Shown here: positions 37,725 to 47,365 of the stretch, piece after piece | How the letters are laid out: each line of letters begins with the position of its first letter | Position numbering within the stretch: position 1 is the stretch's first letter | Assembly (NCBI GenBank): GCA_001795455.1 | Contig: MGPB01000007.1 | Span: forward strand, 1-64,000 | Length of the DNA stretch: 64,000 nt | Source: Curvibacter sp. GWA2_63_95 | Lineage (GTDB): Bacteria > Pseudomonadota > Gammaproteobacteria > Burkholderiales > Burkholderiaceae_C | Direction of reading: 5' to 3' | Translations under genes and position numbers: made by a program | Notes under the pieces: generated by a model | What the model saw: only the letters and a program-made list of their open reading frames with translations | Database searches by the model: none | What the model was told of the DNA's origin: nothing

Positions 37725-38521
37725 GGCAACGCATCATACGCAGCTGTGCGCTCCGGCATGCCCCACTTCGCGTCGTAGCGCGGGCCCAGGAAGTACAGGC
37801 CGTCAGGCGAAAACGTGGGGGCGGCGGCGCGGCGGTCGCGTGCGGCCAGCACTTCAGCCATCCATTCCGGCGGCTTTTTGCCCTGGCCAATCTGCACCAG
37901 GCATCCCATGATGTTGCGGATCATGTGATGCAGGAATGCGTTGGCTTCAAACTCGATGCGCCAGTAGGCCCCGCGCTTGTTCAGGCTGATGTCCAGGACA
38001 TTCTTTACCGGCGTCAGCGCCTGGCATTGCGAGGCGCGGAAGGAGGTGAAGTCGTGTTCTCCGAGCAGGGTATTGGCAGCCTGGCGCATGGCGTCCAAAT
38101 CCAGGCTGCCAAACGTCCAGCCCACACGGCCGTACTCTACGCTGGGCCGTATCTGGGATTCAAGCAACACATAAGCATAGCGCCGTGACAGCGCCGAGGC
38201 GCGGCAATGGAAGGCATCGGTGGTTTTGACGGCCCATTGCACCGCAATGTCACGTGGCAAGTTGGCGTTGGTCCCACGCACCCAAGCGTAAGTGTCGCGG
38301 TCCAGGTCGGTGTCAAAGTGCACCACCTGCATCAGGCCGTGCACGCCTGCATCGGTGCGGCCGGCGCACAAGGTAGACACGCGCTGGGCAGTGAACTTGC
38401 CCAGCGCGGCCTCCAGTTTGTCTTGGATGGTGAGGCCCGATGACTGGCTTTGCCAGCCTTGGTAGGCCCCACCGTTGTAGCTAACGCCTAACGCAATCCG
38501 CACAAGCTCTGGATCCTGCAA
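37721..38521 (-). CDS. truA: tRNA pseudouridine synthase A
   Basis: A 266-aa TruA for pseudouridines 38-40 in tRNA. It starts with LGVSYNGGAYQGWQ, has the catalytic Asp in CAGRTDAGVHG and FHCRASALSRRYAYVL after it, and HHMIRNIMGCLVQIGQGK in the C-terminal domain. No ATG start exists: TTG 38521 is the longest, GTG 38503 is a good alternative. It follows fimV by 21 bp. Confidence 0.95.
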   Translation of the reverse strand: MQDPELVRIALGVSYNGGAYQGWQSQSSGLTIQDKLEAALGKFTAQRVSTLCAGRTDAGVHGLMQVVHFDTDLDRDTYAWVRGTNANLPRDIAVQWAVKTTDAFHCRASALSRRYAYVLLESQIRPSVEYGRVGWTFGSLDLDAMRQAANTLLGEHDFTSFRASQCQALTPVKNVLDISLNKRGAYWRIEFEANAFLHHMIRNIMGCLVQIGQGKKPPEWMAEVLAARDRRAAAPTFSPDGLYFLGPRYDAKWGMPERTAAYDALP

Positions 38522-38542
38522 TGCGCCAAACCCCGCAGGGGC

Positions 38543-41122
38543 TTAGCTCAGTTTGGCCAGGGCACGTTGGGCTTTGGCGCGCATGTCGCCGCTGGCTTCC
38601 GATACCACTTCTTCAATCAGTGCACGGGCCCCGTCTTCATCCCCAATGGAGATGAATTCTTCGGCCAACGCCAGCTTGGTTTCCAAGGGGTCTTCACCCA
38701 CGGTATCTGGTGCTTCTGTGGGGCCATCCGCCGAGGATTCCAGGTCCAGCGACAGGGAACCCAGATCGAACTCCATCAGTCCTGTGTCTGCGGTTTGCGT
38801 AGGGCTTGCCTGGGGGGCCACAGGGACGGGGCCGGTGGCTTCAAACTTGAGTCCCTGCGACAGATCGTCGGGCATGGGTGTTTCCAAATCGTCCAGCGAC
38901 AAGGAAATCTCTGGCATGGACGCTACGGGCGCTGGTGCGGCCACATATGCCGACGCGTCAGGCAGGTCAAAGTCCATGTCCAAGGCATTGTCCTGCGCCG
39001 GCGTTTCCATTTTGACGGTTCTGTCGGCGGGCGCTACCATGGTTCCACCCGTCACATCACTGATGGCACTGGGTGCGGGTTCATCGTCCAAGGAGAAGTC
39101 AAGGTCCAAATCCAAGTCCACGCCTGGTGTCCCTGCATCGCTCAATGCTGCGTGGGCTGACTGGGGGATGGTGCTGTTGCCAAAACTGGAGTTGCTTGCA
39201 GCAGCAACTGGTGTGCCTCCTGCCGAAGCGGGGGCTCCGCCTGGCTGGTACAGCGGATTGCTCGGGTCAATTGCCAAGCCCATTTCGCAAATGCGGGTCC
39301 AGTCCGGGCTGTTGGCGCCGGTGAGTTTGTAGGCTTGGGCTGCGGTGCTTTCAAAGCTGCGCGTGTCGCGGCGCTTGCTGAAAATCTCAAGCAATTTGGT
39401 GTGGATGGCCAAGCGCCCAGGGTTGGTCCGGACAGCTTCCTTGAGAATTTCTTCCGCTTGCAGGTCGCGGCCATAGGCCAGGTACACATCGGCTTCGGCC
39501 ACCGGGTCGACGTCGTCCGCGGCATCCAGTTGGCTGGCGGAATACACCATGGAGGAGGCGCTGGAGGGGCCGTTTTGGTTGGTATCGACACGCTGTCCAC
39601 CGCTGGCGCCAAAAAAGGAGTCCGGCTGCAAACGGCTCTCGAGAAAAGCACTGTCAACCTGGGCCGAGTTTTTCTTGCGCTGGCGAATGCGGTAGGCAGC
39701 GTAGCCACCCAGCAAAGCAATCAGGCCTGCCGCTCCGACCGGAACCAGCGGGTCAGCGAGCAACTCGTCGAGCAAGGCCGGTTCTTCAGGAACGGGCAAA
39801 GGCACCGCTGCCTTGGGCTTAACCGGTGCGGACGCTGTGGCTTGTGGGGTAGACGCAGCTTCGGCGACGGGTGGCGCCACGGGGGCCGAGGCGGCGGCAA
39901 TTGCCGCAGGTGAAGAGGCTGCCGGAGCGGGGAGTCCCGCCACGGCCACGGCCGGTGCTGGGGATGCAGGCGCGGGTGCGGAACTGCCCACTGCCGGGGC
40001 TGCCGCTGCACCAATTTTGCTCAATTCGCTGATGTTCTTGGAAATCTCGGCTGCCCGCGTTGCCGCTTCTTGGGCTTCGCGGTCTTTGGCAATTTGTGCG
40101 TCATTGGCCTTGCCTTGCACAGAGCCCTTGGACAGCGTGAGCTTGTCGGGGGTAGGGCTGGCGGGCTTTTTGTCTTCCACTTTTGCTTCTACCGCGCCAC
40201 TGGCTTTGCGGTCTGCTGCCGCTACTGCCGCTGTTGGTGCGTTGGCTGCCAAATTGCGGCGGAAGTCGTTGAAATCCTTGCTTTGTGCGACCACCAGCTT
40301 GGAGGCCTCTGCCGGTGACACGCTTTGCGCCAGTTCTGCCTTGGGAATGTTGAGAACTGCGCCCGCACGAATGCGATTCAGGTTGTCATTGACAAATGCA
40401 TCGGGATTGCTCCGCAGCAAGGCCACCAGCATTTGGTCCAGGGAGACGTCTGCTGGCTTGATGCTGTTTGCAATTTTGCTGGCTGTGTCGCCTTTCTTCA
40501 CGGTCACAGAATCGCCACTGGCGTCCATCGGCGGCGGTGTAGCAGGTGCTGCCGTTTTTGGGGGCGCAGTTTTTGCCGGGCTGGTGGTCCGGGCGGATTC
40601 GGTGCTTGTGGCTGCCGGTGTGGTCGCAGTGGCTTTGGGCAGTGCGGTGACCACAGGCGCCGTGGGCACCTGCGCTAGCGTGGGGGCGGTAGGGGGTTTG
40701 CGCAGTGCGGGTGGGTCAAAGAGCAGGGTGTAGTCGCGCACGATGCGGCCTTGCGACCAAGTGGCTTCCAGAATCAGGTCCACAAAAGGATCGTTGATGG
40801 TTCGCTCGCTGCTCAGTCGCAGGTAAGCACGGCCATCGGAACGGCGTTGCAAGGTGGCCTGCAGGCTTGACATGGCAGGGCTGTAATCCAATCCTGCTGC
40901 GACGAAAGCATCCGGCAAAGCTACGCCCGCTTTGAGCGATGCGGCCTCTTCGGCGGTGATTTCGGGGATGTCGATTTCGGCACGCAAAGGCTCGCCCAGC
41001 GCTGACTGAACCGTGAGGCGACCGAGCGAAAGCGCATGGGCCCCGGTTCCCGACAAGCCGAGTAGCGCAACGGCTGCAGCCGCCAGAGCGGTCTTTTGCC
41101 AACGATGTGACTTAGCAATCAA
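38543..41122 (-). CDS. fimV: FimV-like pilus/polar assembly protein
   Basis: An 859-aa FimV-type protein. It has a signal peptide (TALAAAAVALLGLSGTGAHA), the conserved N-terminal LGRLTVQSALGEPLRAEIDI, a LysM domain (DSVTVKKGDTASKIANSIKP), an Ala/Pro-rich linker, one membrane helix (PLVPVGAAGLIALLGGYAAY) and an acidic cytoplasmic part ending in a FimV C-terminal domain (ETKLALAEEFISIGDEDGAR). Relatives control type IV pili, twitching and cyclic AMP. TTG 41122 is chosen as start because GGAGG lies 8 nt upstream; a TTG at 41155 would skip this site. Confidence 0.92.
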   Translation of the reverse strand: MIAKSHRWQKTALAAAAVALLGLSGTGAHALSLGRLTVQSALGEPLRAEIDIPEITAEEAASLKAGVALPDAFVAAGLDYSPAMSSLQATLQRRSDGRAYLRLSSERTINDPFVDLILEATWSQGRIVRDYTLLFDPPALRKPPTAPTLAQVPTAPVVTALPKATATTPAATSTESARTTSPAKTAPPKTAAPATPPPMDASGDSVTVKKGDTASKIANSIKPADVSLDQMLVALLRSNPDAFVNDNLNRIRAGAVLNIPKAELAQSVSPAEASKLVVAQSKDFNDFRRNLAANAPTAAVAAADRKASGAVEAKVEDKKPASPTPDKLTLSKGSVQGKANDAQIAKDREAQEAATRAAEISKNISELSKIGAAAAPAVGSSAPAPASPAPAVAVAGLPAPAASSPAAIAAASAPVAPPVAEAASTPQATASAPVKPKAAVPLPVPEEPALLDELLADPLVPVGAAGLIALLGGYAAYRIRQRKKNSAQVDSAFLESRLQPDSFFGASGGQRVDTNQNGPSSASSMVYSASQLDAADDVDPVAEADVYLAYGRDLQAEEILKEAVRTNPGRLAIHTKLLEIFSKRRDTRSFESTAAQAYKLTGANSPDWTRICEMGLAIDPSNPLYQPGGAPASAGGTPVAAASNSSFGNSTIPQSAHAALSDAGTPGVDLDLDLDFSLDDEPAPSAISDVTGGTMVAPADRTVKMETPAQDNALDMDFDLPDASAYVAAPAPVASMPEISLSLDDLETPMPDDLSQGLKFEATGPVPVAPQASPTQTADTGLMEFDLGSLSLDLESSADGPTEAPDTVGEDPLETKLALAEEFISIGDEDGARALIEEVVSEASGDMRAKAQRALAKLS

Positions 41123-41207
41123 TTTATTAGCCTCCGGTGCTCGGTCGAGCGGCAATTTACTTATCCGTTTTCAGGCGAAGCTGCCCGACTCTCAAAACGT
41201 AAAAAGT

Positions 41208-41236
41208 ACAATAGCATCAATGTATTAGCCTGACAA
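41208..41236 (-). promoter_or_regulatory. Candidate fimV promoter
   Basis: On the minus strand TTGTCA, a 17-bp spacer and TATTGT lie about 85 bp upstream of the fimV start. The -35 matches 5 of 6 and the -10 matches 4 of 6 consensus bases. Confidence 0.5.
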
Positions 41237-41328
41237 GCTAAGAAACGTTTTAACTTTGAAAGCCGGGCGACTTCGCTGTCCGCCACGGAGGTTTGTGTTG
41301 CCTGTCGACAACGAGCTGTAACGGGGTG

Positions 41329-42459
41329 TTACGCGTCCAAGAGGATGCGCAACATGCGGCGCAAAGGCTCCGCAGCGCCCCACAACAACTGGTCGCCGAT
41401 GGTGAAGGCACCGACGTATTCCGGGCCCATGGCCAGCTTGCGAATGCGACCGACCGGGATGGTCATGGTGCCAGTGACCGCTACAGGTGTCAGGTCTTTG
41501 ATGGTGGCTTCGCGGGTGTTGGGGACCACTTTGACCCACTGGTTGTCGGCGGCGATCATGGCTTCGATGTCTGCCACGGGGACGTCTTTCTTCAACTTGA
41601 AGGTCAGCGCCTGGCTGTGGCAGCGCATGGCGCCCACGCGCACGCAGAAGCCGTCCACAGGGATGGCGGACGAGCCGAAGCCTTCGCCCATTCCCAGGAT
41701 CTTGTTGGTTTCGGCCATGCCCTTCCATTCTTCCTTCGACATGCCGTTGCCCAGGTCCTTGTCGATCCAGGGGATCAACGAGCCGCCCAGGGGCGCACCA
41801 AAGTTGGCAGTTTCGGCGCCGGTCAGGGCGCGCTGCTTGGCGATGACCTTGCGGTCAATTTCCAGAATCGCGCTCTTGGGGTCGTCCAGCAGGGCTTTGA
41901 CTTCGGCGTTCAGGGTGCCGTACTGGGTCAGCAGCTCGCGCATGTGCTGCGCACCGCCACCAGATGCGGCCTGGTAAGTCTGGGTACTCATCCACTCGAC
42001 CAGACCGGCCTTGTACAGCGCGCCTACGCCCATCAACATGCAGCTCACGGTGCAGTTGCCGCCTACCCAGTTCTTGCCGCCCTTGGCCAATGCGTCTTGA
42101 ATGACGGGCATGTTGACAGGGTCCAGGATGATGACCGCGTCTTTTTCCATGCGCAGGGTGGAGGCCGCGTCGATCCAGTGACCATTCCAGCCTGCGGCGC
42201 GCAACTTGGGGAACACCTCGCTGGTGTAGTCGCCGCCCTGAGCGGTGATGATGATGTCGCAGCGCTTGAGCGCGTCGATATTGAAGGCGTCTTGCAGCGT
42301 GGTTTCGTTTTTGGCCCACGCGGGGGCTTTGCCGCCTGCGTTGGAGGTGGAGAAGAACAGGGGCTCGATCAGGTCGAAATCCTTTTCCTGCTCCATACGG
42401 TCCATCAACACCGAGCCGACCATGCCGCGCCAGCCGACCAAACCTACCAACTTGCTCAT
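41329..42459 (-). CDS. asd: Aspartate-semialdehyde dehydrogenase
   Basis: A 376-aa Asd for lysine, methionine, threonine and cell-wall diaminopimelate synthesis. It shows [17 protein letters not shown] at the N-terminus and the active-site Cys in [12 protein letters not shown]. It is of the enterobacterial long type. The upstream region contains a hairpin and a possible leaderless small frame. Confidence 0.97.
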   Translation of the reverse strand: MSKLVGLVGWRGMVGSVLMDRMEQEKDFDLIEPLFFSTSNAGGKAPAWAKNETTLQDAFNIDALKRCDIIITAQGGDYTSEVFPKLRAAGWNGHWIDAASTLRMEKDAVIILDPVNMPVIQDALAKGGKNWVGGNCTVSCMLMGVGALYKAGLVEWMSTQTYQAASGGGAQHMRELLTQYGTLNAEVKALLDDPKSAILEIDRKVIAKQRALTGAETANFGAPLGGSLIPWIDKDLGNGMSKEEWKGMAETNKILGMGEGFGSSAIPVDGFCVRVGAMRCHSQALTFKLKKDVPVADIEAMIAADNQWVKVVPNTREATIKDLTPVAVTGTMTIPVGRIRKLAMGPEYVGAFTIGDQLLWGAAEPLRRMLRILLDA

Positions 42460-42506
42460 ATCAACGCCCTTTCAAAGTTAACAAACAGTGCCACGCTGGC
42501 TGTTTG

Positions 42507-42526
42507 CCCGGCTCGTCTGGCCGGGA
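42507..42526 (-). other. Hairpin in asd leader
   Basis: CCCGGC pairs with GCCGGG across 7 nt, about 50-70 nt upstream of the asd start. It lacks a T-run. Role unknown. Confidence 0.4.
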
Positions 42527-42550
42527 GGGCGCACGACGAACCGGGCTGGA

Positions 42551-42652
42551 TCAGCCTTTAATGGTCGTGGTTTTGGAGATGGTTGCGCGCGCGGCCTTGC
42601 TCGCCTGGGTGGCAAAAGCAATGTTCGAGGAGAAGGGGCTGGCGGCAAACAT
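42551..42652 (-). CDS. Possible leaderless 33-aa peptide upstream of asd
   Basis: ATG at 42652 opens a 33-codon frame (MFAASPFSSNIAFATQASKA, then RATISKTTTIKG). A TACAAT box (42659-42664, minus) ends 7 nt before the A of this ATG, so transcription would begin at the start codon and the message would be leaderless. There is no ribosome binding site, and homology is unknown. It may equally be untranslated asd leader. Confidence 0.3.
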   Translation of the reverse strand: MFAASPFSSNIAFATQASKAARATISKTTTIKG

Positions 42653-42756
42653 GAGAGGATTGTAGCCTCAAAACCGGAATTTTTTGCTCCGCGCGGACTG
42701 AAATGGTTTTTGAGGGTGGCAGGGCAACAACGTGGTGTTAGCCCTGCACCTGTGTC

Positions 42757-43827
42757 TTATCCCAGAGCCTTCACCACGGCATCGCCCATTTCTTTGGTGC
42801 TGACGCGGGAGCTGCCTTCGCTATAGATGTCGGCAGTGCGGTAGCCCTGTGTCAGTACTTTTTGCACCGCTGCTTCAATACGCTGGGCCGCCGCTTCCTG
42901 GTTCAAACTGAAGCGCAGCATCATGGCCGCCGAGAGGATGGTGGCGAGCGGGTTGGCAATGCCTTTGCCGGCGATGTCGGGCGCGCTGCCGTGGCTGGGC
43001 TCGTACAAGCCCTGATTGGCGCTGTTCAGGCTGGCCGAAGGCAGCATGCCGATGGAGCCGGTCAGCATGGACGCTTCGTCGGACAGGATGTCGCCAAACA
43101 TATTGCCGGTGACCAGCACGTCGAACTTCTTGGGGGCCTTGACCAGTTGCATGGCGGCGTTGTCCACCAGCATGTGGTCCAGTTCCACGTCGGGATACTG
43201 CTGGCCCACTTCGACCATCACGTCTTTCCACAGTTGCGAGGTTTCCAGCACGTTGTTTTTGTCCACGCTGGTCACGCGCTTGCTGCGCTTCTGGGCGGCC
43301 TGGAAGGCCACGTGCGCAATGCGCTCGATCTCGGGGCGGCTGTAGCGCATGGTGTCGAAGGCTTCTTCCGCACCGGGGAAGTGGCCATCGGTGGCGATGC
43401 GGCGGCCACGCGGCTGGCCAAAGTAGATGTCGCCCGTCAGCTCACGGATGATGAGGATGTCCAGGCCCGCAATCAGCTCGGGCTTGAGGCTGGAGGCACC
43501 GACCAGTTGCTCGTAGCAGATGGCGGGGCGGAAGTTGGCGAACAGGCCCAGGTTCTTGCGCAGCCCCAGAATGGCCTGCTCGGGGCGGAACTGGCGCTCC
43601 AGCTTATCGTACTTCCAGTCGCCCACGGCGCCGAACAGCACCGCGTCGGCTTCTTTGGCCAGCTTCAGGGTGGCTTCGGGCAGGGGGTGGCCATGGGCGT
43701 CGTAGGCCACGCCGCCCACCAGTGCGGTTTCCATTTCCAGCGGGAGGTCCAGGGCCTTGAGCACCTTGACGGCTTCGGCCACGATTTCGGTACCAATGCC
43801 GTCACCCGGCAATACTGCGATCTTCAT
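42757..43827 (-). CDS. leuB: 3-isopropylmalate dehydrogenase
   Basis: A 356-aa LeuB for leucine synthesis. It begins [20 protein letters not shown] and has the substrate-binding [14 protein letters not shown] and [20 protein letters not shown] segments. It is encoded in the leuC-leuD-leuB-asd block, 83 bp after leuD. Confidence 0.97.
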   Translation of the reverse strand: MKIAVLPGDGIGTEIVAEAVKVLKALDLPLEMETALVGGVAYDAHGHPLPEATLKLAKEADAVLFGAVGDWKYDKLERQFRPEQAILGLRKNLGLFANFRPAICYEQLVGASSLKPELIAGLDILIIRELTGDIYFGQPRGRRIATDGHFPGAEEAFDTMRYSRPEIERIAHVAFQAAQKRSKRVTSVDKNNVLETSQLWKDVMVEVGQQYPDVELDHMLVDNAAMQLVKAPKKFDVLVTGNMFGDILSDEASMLTGSIGMLPSASLNSANQGLYEPSHGSAPDIAGKGIANPLATILSAAMMLRFSLNQEAAAQRIEAAVQKVLTQGYRTADIYSEGSSRVSTKEMGDAVVKALG

Positions 43828-43885
43828 AAATTACTTTCTTTCTTCGTCAGGGTCAGCGCACGTCGCTGCGCGAGTGGGTGGCCCC

Positions 43886-43946
43886 AAAATGCTTCACTAT
43901 TGATAGCTGCTCATGCAGTCATGGTGCGGGCTAGCCATGGTTTTTG
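43886..43946 (+). repeat. Dispersed repeat, copy 9, overlapping the leuD 3' end
   Basis: AATGCTTCACTATTGATAGC, TGCTCATGCAGTCATGGTGC, GGGCTAGCCATGGTTTTTG matches the repeat with some changes in the core. Read on the minus strand it encodes the last residues and the stop of leuD. Confidence 0.75.
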
Positions 43947-44561
43947 TGCCAAACGTTGGGCTTCGAAGGCTTTGATCTTGTCGGCGTGGCGCAAGGTCAG
44001 ACCAATGTCGTCGAAGCCGTTGAGCAGGCAGTATTTGCGGAAGGCCTGTACGTCAAACGCAATCTCTTCGCCCTGGGGCTTGACGATCACCTGGCGCTCC
44101 AGGTCGATGGTGAGCTGGTAGCCCGGGAAAGCCAGTGCTTCATTGAACAACTGGTCCACCAGCGCTTCGCTCAGCACGATGGGCAGCAGGCCGTTTTTGA
44201 AGCAGTTGTTGAAAAAGATGTCGGCGTAGCTGGGCGCGATGATGGCGCGAAAGCCGTATTGGTCAATCGCCCACGGCGCGTGTTCGCGGCTGGAGCCGCA
44301 GCCGAAGTTCTTGCGCGCCAGCAGGATGGAGGCACCCGCGTAGCGCGGCTGGTTCAGCACAAAGTCGGGGTTGGGTCTGCGGCTGGTGGGGTCCTGGCCG
44401 GGAAAGCCGGCGTCCAGGTAGCGCCATTCGTCAAACAGGTTTTGGCCAAAGCCGGTCTTGCGGATGGACTTGAGGAATTGCTTGGGGATGATGGCATCCG
44501 TGTCCACGTTCTCGCGGTCCATGGGCGCAACCAGGCCCTTGTGGAGGGTGAATTTGTTCAT
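43911..44561 (-). CDS. leuD: 3-isopropylmalate dehydratase small subunit
   Basis: A 216-aa LeuD, partner of LeuC (44709-46166). It contains [16 protein letters not shown] and the [11 protein letters not shown] segment with the family's active-site loop. The last 10 or so residues ([10 protein letters not shown]) and the stop lie in repeat copy 9, so the C-terminus may vary between strains. The start overlaps the end of the 42-aa lipoprotein gene by ATGA. Confidence 0.96.
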   Translation of the reverse strand: MNKFTLHKGLVAPMDRENVDTDAIIPKQFLKSIRKTGFGQNLFDEWRYLDAGFPGQDPTSRRPNPDFVLNQPRYAGASILLARKNFGCGSSREHAPWAIDQYGFRAIIAPSYADIFFNNCFKNGLLPIVLSEALVDQLFNEALAFPGYQLTIDLERQVIVKPQGEEIAFDVQAFRKYCLLNGFDDIGLTLRHADKIKAFEAQRLAQKPWLARTMTA

Positions 44562-44686
44562 TTTTTGGCTGCCCCTTCAATTTTTTCGCCGGCCTTCTGG
44601 ATGTCCTGGCCCATGCCTTTGACGGTATTGCAGGCGGTCAGCAACAACAGGGCCGATGCGCACACAGCGTAAACAATGGTTTTCAT
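44558..44686 (-). CDS. Entericidin-like small lipoprotein
   Basis: A 42-aa lipoprotein, [20 protein letters not shown] then [20 protein letters not shown]. The lipobox is LLTAC, and the [14 protein letters not shown] tail is the hallmark of the entericidin A/B family of small cell-envelope peptides. It sits between leuC and leuD and overlaps leuD by 4 bp. A role in toxin-antidote function is described for enterobacterial relatives but cannot be assumed here. Confidence 0.85.
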   Translation of the reverse strand: MKTIVYAVCASALLLLTACNTVKGMGQDIQKAGEKIEGAAKK

Positions 44687-44708
44687 GATGGATTCCTCGT
44701 GAAAAAGG

Positions 44709-46166
44709 TCAGGAGAATTTGCGAATGTCGACGAAGTGGCCGTGGATGGCCGCTGCAGCCGCCATGGCGGGACTGACCAGGTGGGTACGTCCTCCGGCTC
44801 CTTGGCGGCCTTCAAAGTTGCGGTTGCTGGTGGAGGCGCAGCGCTCGCCGGGCTCCAGGCGGTCTGCGTTCATCGCCAGGCACATGGAGCAGCCAGGTTC
44901 GCGCCACTCGAAACCGGCAGCCTTGAAAATCTCATGCAGGCCTTCGCGCTCCGCCTGGTCTTTGACCAGGCCAGAGCCGGGCACCACCATGGCCAGCTTG
45001 ATGTTTTTGGCCACTTTTTGGCCCAGCCGCTTCACCACCGCTGCGGCTTCGCGCATGTCTTCGATGCGGCTGTTGGTGCAGGAGCCAATGAACACCTTGT
45101 CGACAAACAAATCGTCCAATGCCTTGCCGGGTTCCAAACCCATGTAGGTCAAGGCGCGCTCAATGGCACCACGCTTGTTGGCGTCTTTTTCCTTGTCGGG
45201 ATCGGGTACGCGGGCATCAATGCCCAGCACCATTTCGGGCGAAGTGCCCCAGGTGACTTGGGGCACGATCTGGCTGGCATCCAATTCAACGACCGTGTCG
45301 AAATGCGCGCCGGCATCGGAATGCAGCGTCTTCCAGAATGCCACGGCCTGGTCCCATTCCACGGCCGCAGCCTCGGGGCTGGCGGCGTTGGCGCCGGGGG
45401 CCAGGGGGCGGCCCTTGACGTAATCAATCGTCTTGTCGTCCACGGCCACCAGGCCAGCGCGTGCGCCTGCCTCGATGGCCATGTTGCAGACCGTCATACG
45501 GCCTTCCATGCTCAGGGCACGGATGGCAGCGCCGCCGAATTCGATGGTGTAACCGGTGCCGCCTGCGGTACCGATCTTGCCGATGATGGCCAGCACAATA
45601 TCTTTGGCAGTAATGCCCTGGGCGACCGTGCCATCGACTTTGACCAGCATGTTCTTGGCTTTTTTGGCCAGCAGCGTTTGTGTCGCCATCACATGTTCGA
45701 CTTCGCTGGTCCCGATGCCGTGGGCCAGCGCACCAAAGGCGCCGTGTGTAGACGTATGCGAGTCACCGCAGACCACCGTCATGCCGGGCAGGGTGGCGCC
45801 GTTTTCAGGCCCGATGACGTGCACGATGCCCTGGCGTTTGGACAGGAAGGGGAAGAAGGCGGCTGAGCCGAATTCCTTGATGTTGGCATCCAGCGTGGTC
45901 ACCTGCTCTTTGCTGGTGGGGTCGGTGATGCCGTCGTAGCCGAGCTCCCAGCCAGTGGTGGGGGTGTTGTGGTCGGCCGTGGCCACGATAGAGCTGACGC
46001 GCCAGACCTTGCGGTTGGCGACACGCAGGCCTTCAAAGGCCTGGGGGCTGGTCACTTCGTGGACCAGGTGGCGGTCGATATAGAGGATGGACGTGCCGTC
46101 CTCTTCGGTGTGGACGACGTGGTCGTCCCAAAGTTTGTCGTACAGCGTGCGTGCCACAGTGGTCAT
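44709..46166 (-). CDS. leuC: 3-isopropylmalate dehydratase large subunit
   Basis: A 485-aa LeuC of the aconitase superfamily. The [4Fe-4S] Cys ligands lie in [13 protein letters not shown] and [11 protein letters not shown], and substrate-binding [14 protein letters not shown] is present. It is encoded 24 bp after lysR, so the regulator and leu genes probably share a transcript. Confidence 0.97.
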   Translation of the reverse strand: MTTVARTLYDKLWDDHVVHTEEDGTSILYIDRHLVHEVTSPQAFEGLRVANRKVWRVSSIVATADHNTPTTGWELGYDGITDPTSKEQVTTLDANIKEFGSAAFFPFLSKRQGIVHVIGPENGATLPGMTVVCGDSHTSTHGAFGALAHGIGTSEVEHVMATQTLLAKKAKNMLVKVDGTVAQGITAKDIVLAIIGKIGTAGGTGYTIEFGGAAIRALSMEGRMTVCNMAIEAGARAGLVAVDDKTIDYVKGRPLAPGANAASPEAAAVEWDQAVAFWKTLHSDAGAHFDTVVELDASQIVPQVTWGTSPEMVLGIDARVPDPDKEKDANKRGAIERALTYMGLEPGKALDDLFVDKVFIGSCTNSRIEDMREAAAVVKRLGQKVAKNIKLAMVVPGSGLVKDQAEREGLHEIFKAAGFEWREPGCSMCLAMNADRLEPGERCASTSNRNFEGRQGAGGRTHLVSPAMAAAAAIHGHFVDIRKFS

Positions 46167-46190
46167 AGGTCTTCCTTCAGAACTTCAATT

Positions 46191-47126
46191 TTAGGTGGCC
46201 TTGACCCCTTGCGGCGTCATGGCGGTGAGGTGGTCTACCAGCAGGCGTGCGGTGCGCGGCAGGGTGGAGAAGTCGCGGGCCAGCAGCTCGATACGGCGGT
46301 TTGCCCAAGCATCACCCAAGGGCACGGCGGTGAGCTCACCCGTGCTGTGCATCAGCATGAATGCGCGCAGTGGCATCACGCCGACGCCCAAGCCGTTGTG
46401 GATCATGCGGCCCATGGCGTCCAGCCCCGTCACCTGAATGCGCAGCTTGATGCTCTGGCCCAGTGCGGCCGCGGCCTGGCGCATGGCCACGTAGATGGAG
46501 CTGTTGGAGTGCAGGCCAACATGGTCAAAGGCCAGGGTGTCTGCAAACGCGACGGTGTTTTGCGCTGCCAGCACATGGCCGGTGGGCACGATGAGTACGA
46601 GCTGGTCCTGCCGGTAGGGCAGGGTCTGCAGCTCACCCACGCCGTCCGCTGTGTTGCACACCCCGAAGTCGGCCGCCCCCTCCTGCACAGCGCGAATCAC
46701 TTCGCTGCTCAGATGCTCTTCCAGGTCAATCTTGATGCCCTGGTGTGCACGCACGAAGGCGCCCAGGTCTTCGGGCAGAAACTGCACGGTGGCCGAAATG
46801 CTGGCATGCACCCGCACCTGGCCGCGCGCGCCGTTGGCGTATTCGGCCAGCTCGGTTTGCATGCGCTCCAGGCTGAACAGCACGCTGCGTGCATGGTGCA
46901 ACAGGTTTTGCCCGGCGGGGGTGAGGTGCACGCCGCGGGAATGCCGGTGCAGGAGCGCTGTGCCCAGTGCGGCTTCGAGGTCACTGAGCCGTTTGCTCAG
47001 CGCGGAGGGCGCAATGAACTCCCGCTCCGCTGCCTTGCCAATGCTGCCCAGCTCGCAGACAGCCACAAACAGCTGGAGCGATGTCAGGTCCAGACGGCGG
47101 GCAAGGTTGGGGCTTGAGGGGGGCAT
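46191..47126 (-). CDS. LysR-type transcriptional regulator
   Basis: A 311-aa LTTR. The winged helix-turn-helix is at about residues 14-72 (LQLFVAVCELGSIGKAAERE then PSALSKRLSDLEAALGTALL) and the effector-binding domain follows. Two ATC-N9-GAT boxes lie 12 and 65 bp upstream of its start. It precedes leuC in the same direction, which makes leucine genes a plausible target, but the effector is unknown. Confidence 0.9.
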   Translation of the reverse strand: MPPSSPNLARRLDLTSLQLFVAVCELGSIGKAAEREFIAPSALSKRLSDLEAALGTALLHRHSRGVHLTPAGQNLLHHARSVLFSLERMQTELAEYANGARGQVRVHASISATVQFLPEDLGAFVRAHQGIKIDLEEHLSSEVIRAVQEGAADFGVCNTADGVGELQTLPYRQDQLVLIVPTGHVLAAQNTVAFADTLAFDHVGLHSNSSIYVAMRQAAAALGQSIKLRIQVTGLDAMGRMIHNGLGVGVMPLRAFMLMHSTGELTAVPLGDAWANRRIELLARDFSTLPRTARLLVDHLTAMTPQGVKAT

Positions 47127-47137
47127 GGGTTAGGTGG

Positions 47138-47210
47138 CATCGCCATTTGCGATGTAATTGGTGTATTTTCTTACGTAAATGGCAGCTTTGACATCGTGCT
47201 TTGCGATGTC
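47138..47210. promoter_or_regulatory. Two LysR-type boxes
   Basis: ATCGCCATTTGCGAT (47139-47153) and ATCGTGCTTTGCGAT (47192-47206) are near-identical ATC-N9-GAT dyads of the T-N11-A class. Their centres are 53 bp apart, about five helical turns. They lie between the lysR start and the gltA terminator and probably mediate lysR (and leuC) control. Confidence 0.65.
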
Positions 47211-47234
47211 TTGTGTCGGGGCGTGTTATGGCGA

Positions 47235-47298
47235 TTTTGCTATTAAAAGAGTAGCTGCTTGCGCATATTCCACGAGGGCTAGGGGCCTATTTGGCATA
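47235..47298 (+). repeat. Dispersed repeat, copy 10 (best intergenic copy)
   Basis: TTTTGCTATTAAAAGAGTAG, CTGCTTGCGCATATTCCACG, AGGGCTAGGGGCCTATTTGG. It has two internal dyads: GCTATTAAAAGAGTAGC and GGGCTAGGGGCC. It is used here as the reference form. Confidence 0.9.
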
Positions 47299-47330
47299 AA
47301 AAAACCCCGCTGCCAGGGATGGCGGCGGGG
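47298..47330 (-). terminator. Intrinsic terminator after gltA
   Basis: On the minus strand CCCCGC-C-GCCA pairs with TGGC-A-GCGGGG around TCCC, and a T7 run follows. It lies about 35 nt after the gltA stop. Confidence 0.87.
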
Positions 47331-47365
47331 TCGGGGTCTTGGGCAGCCGTCAGGGCTGCCAGCAA

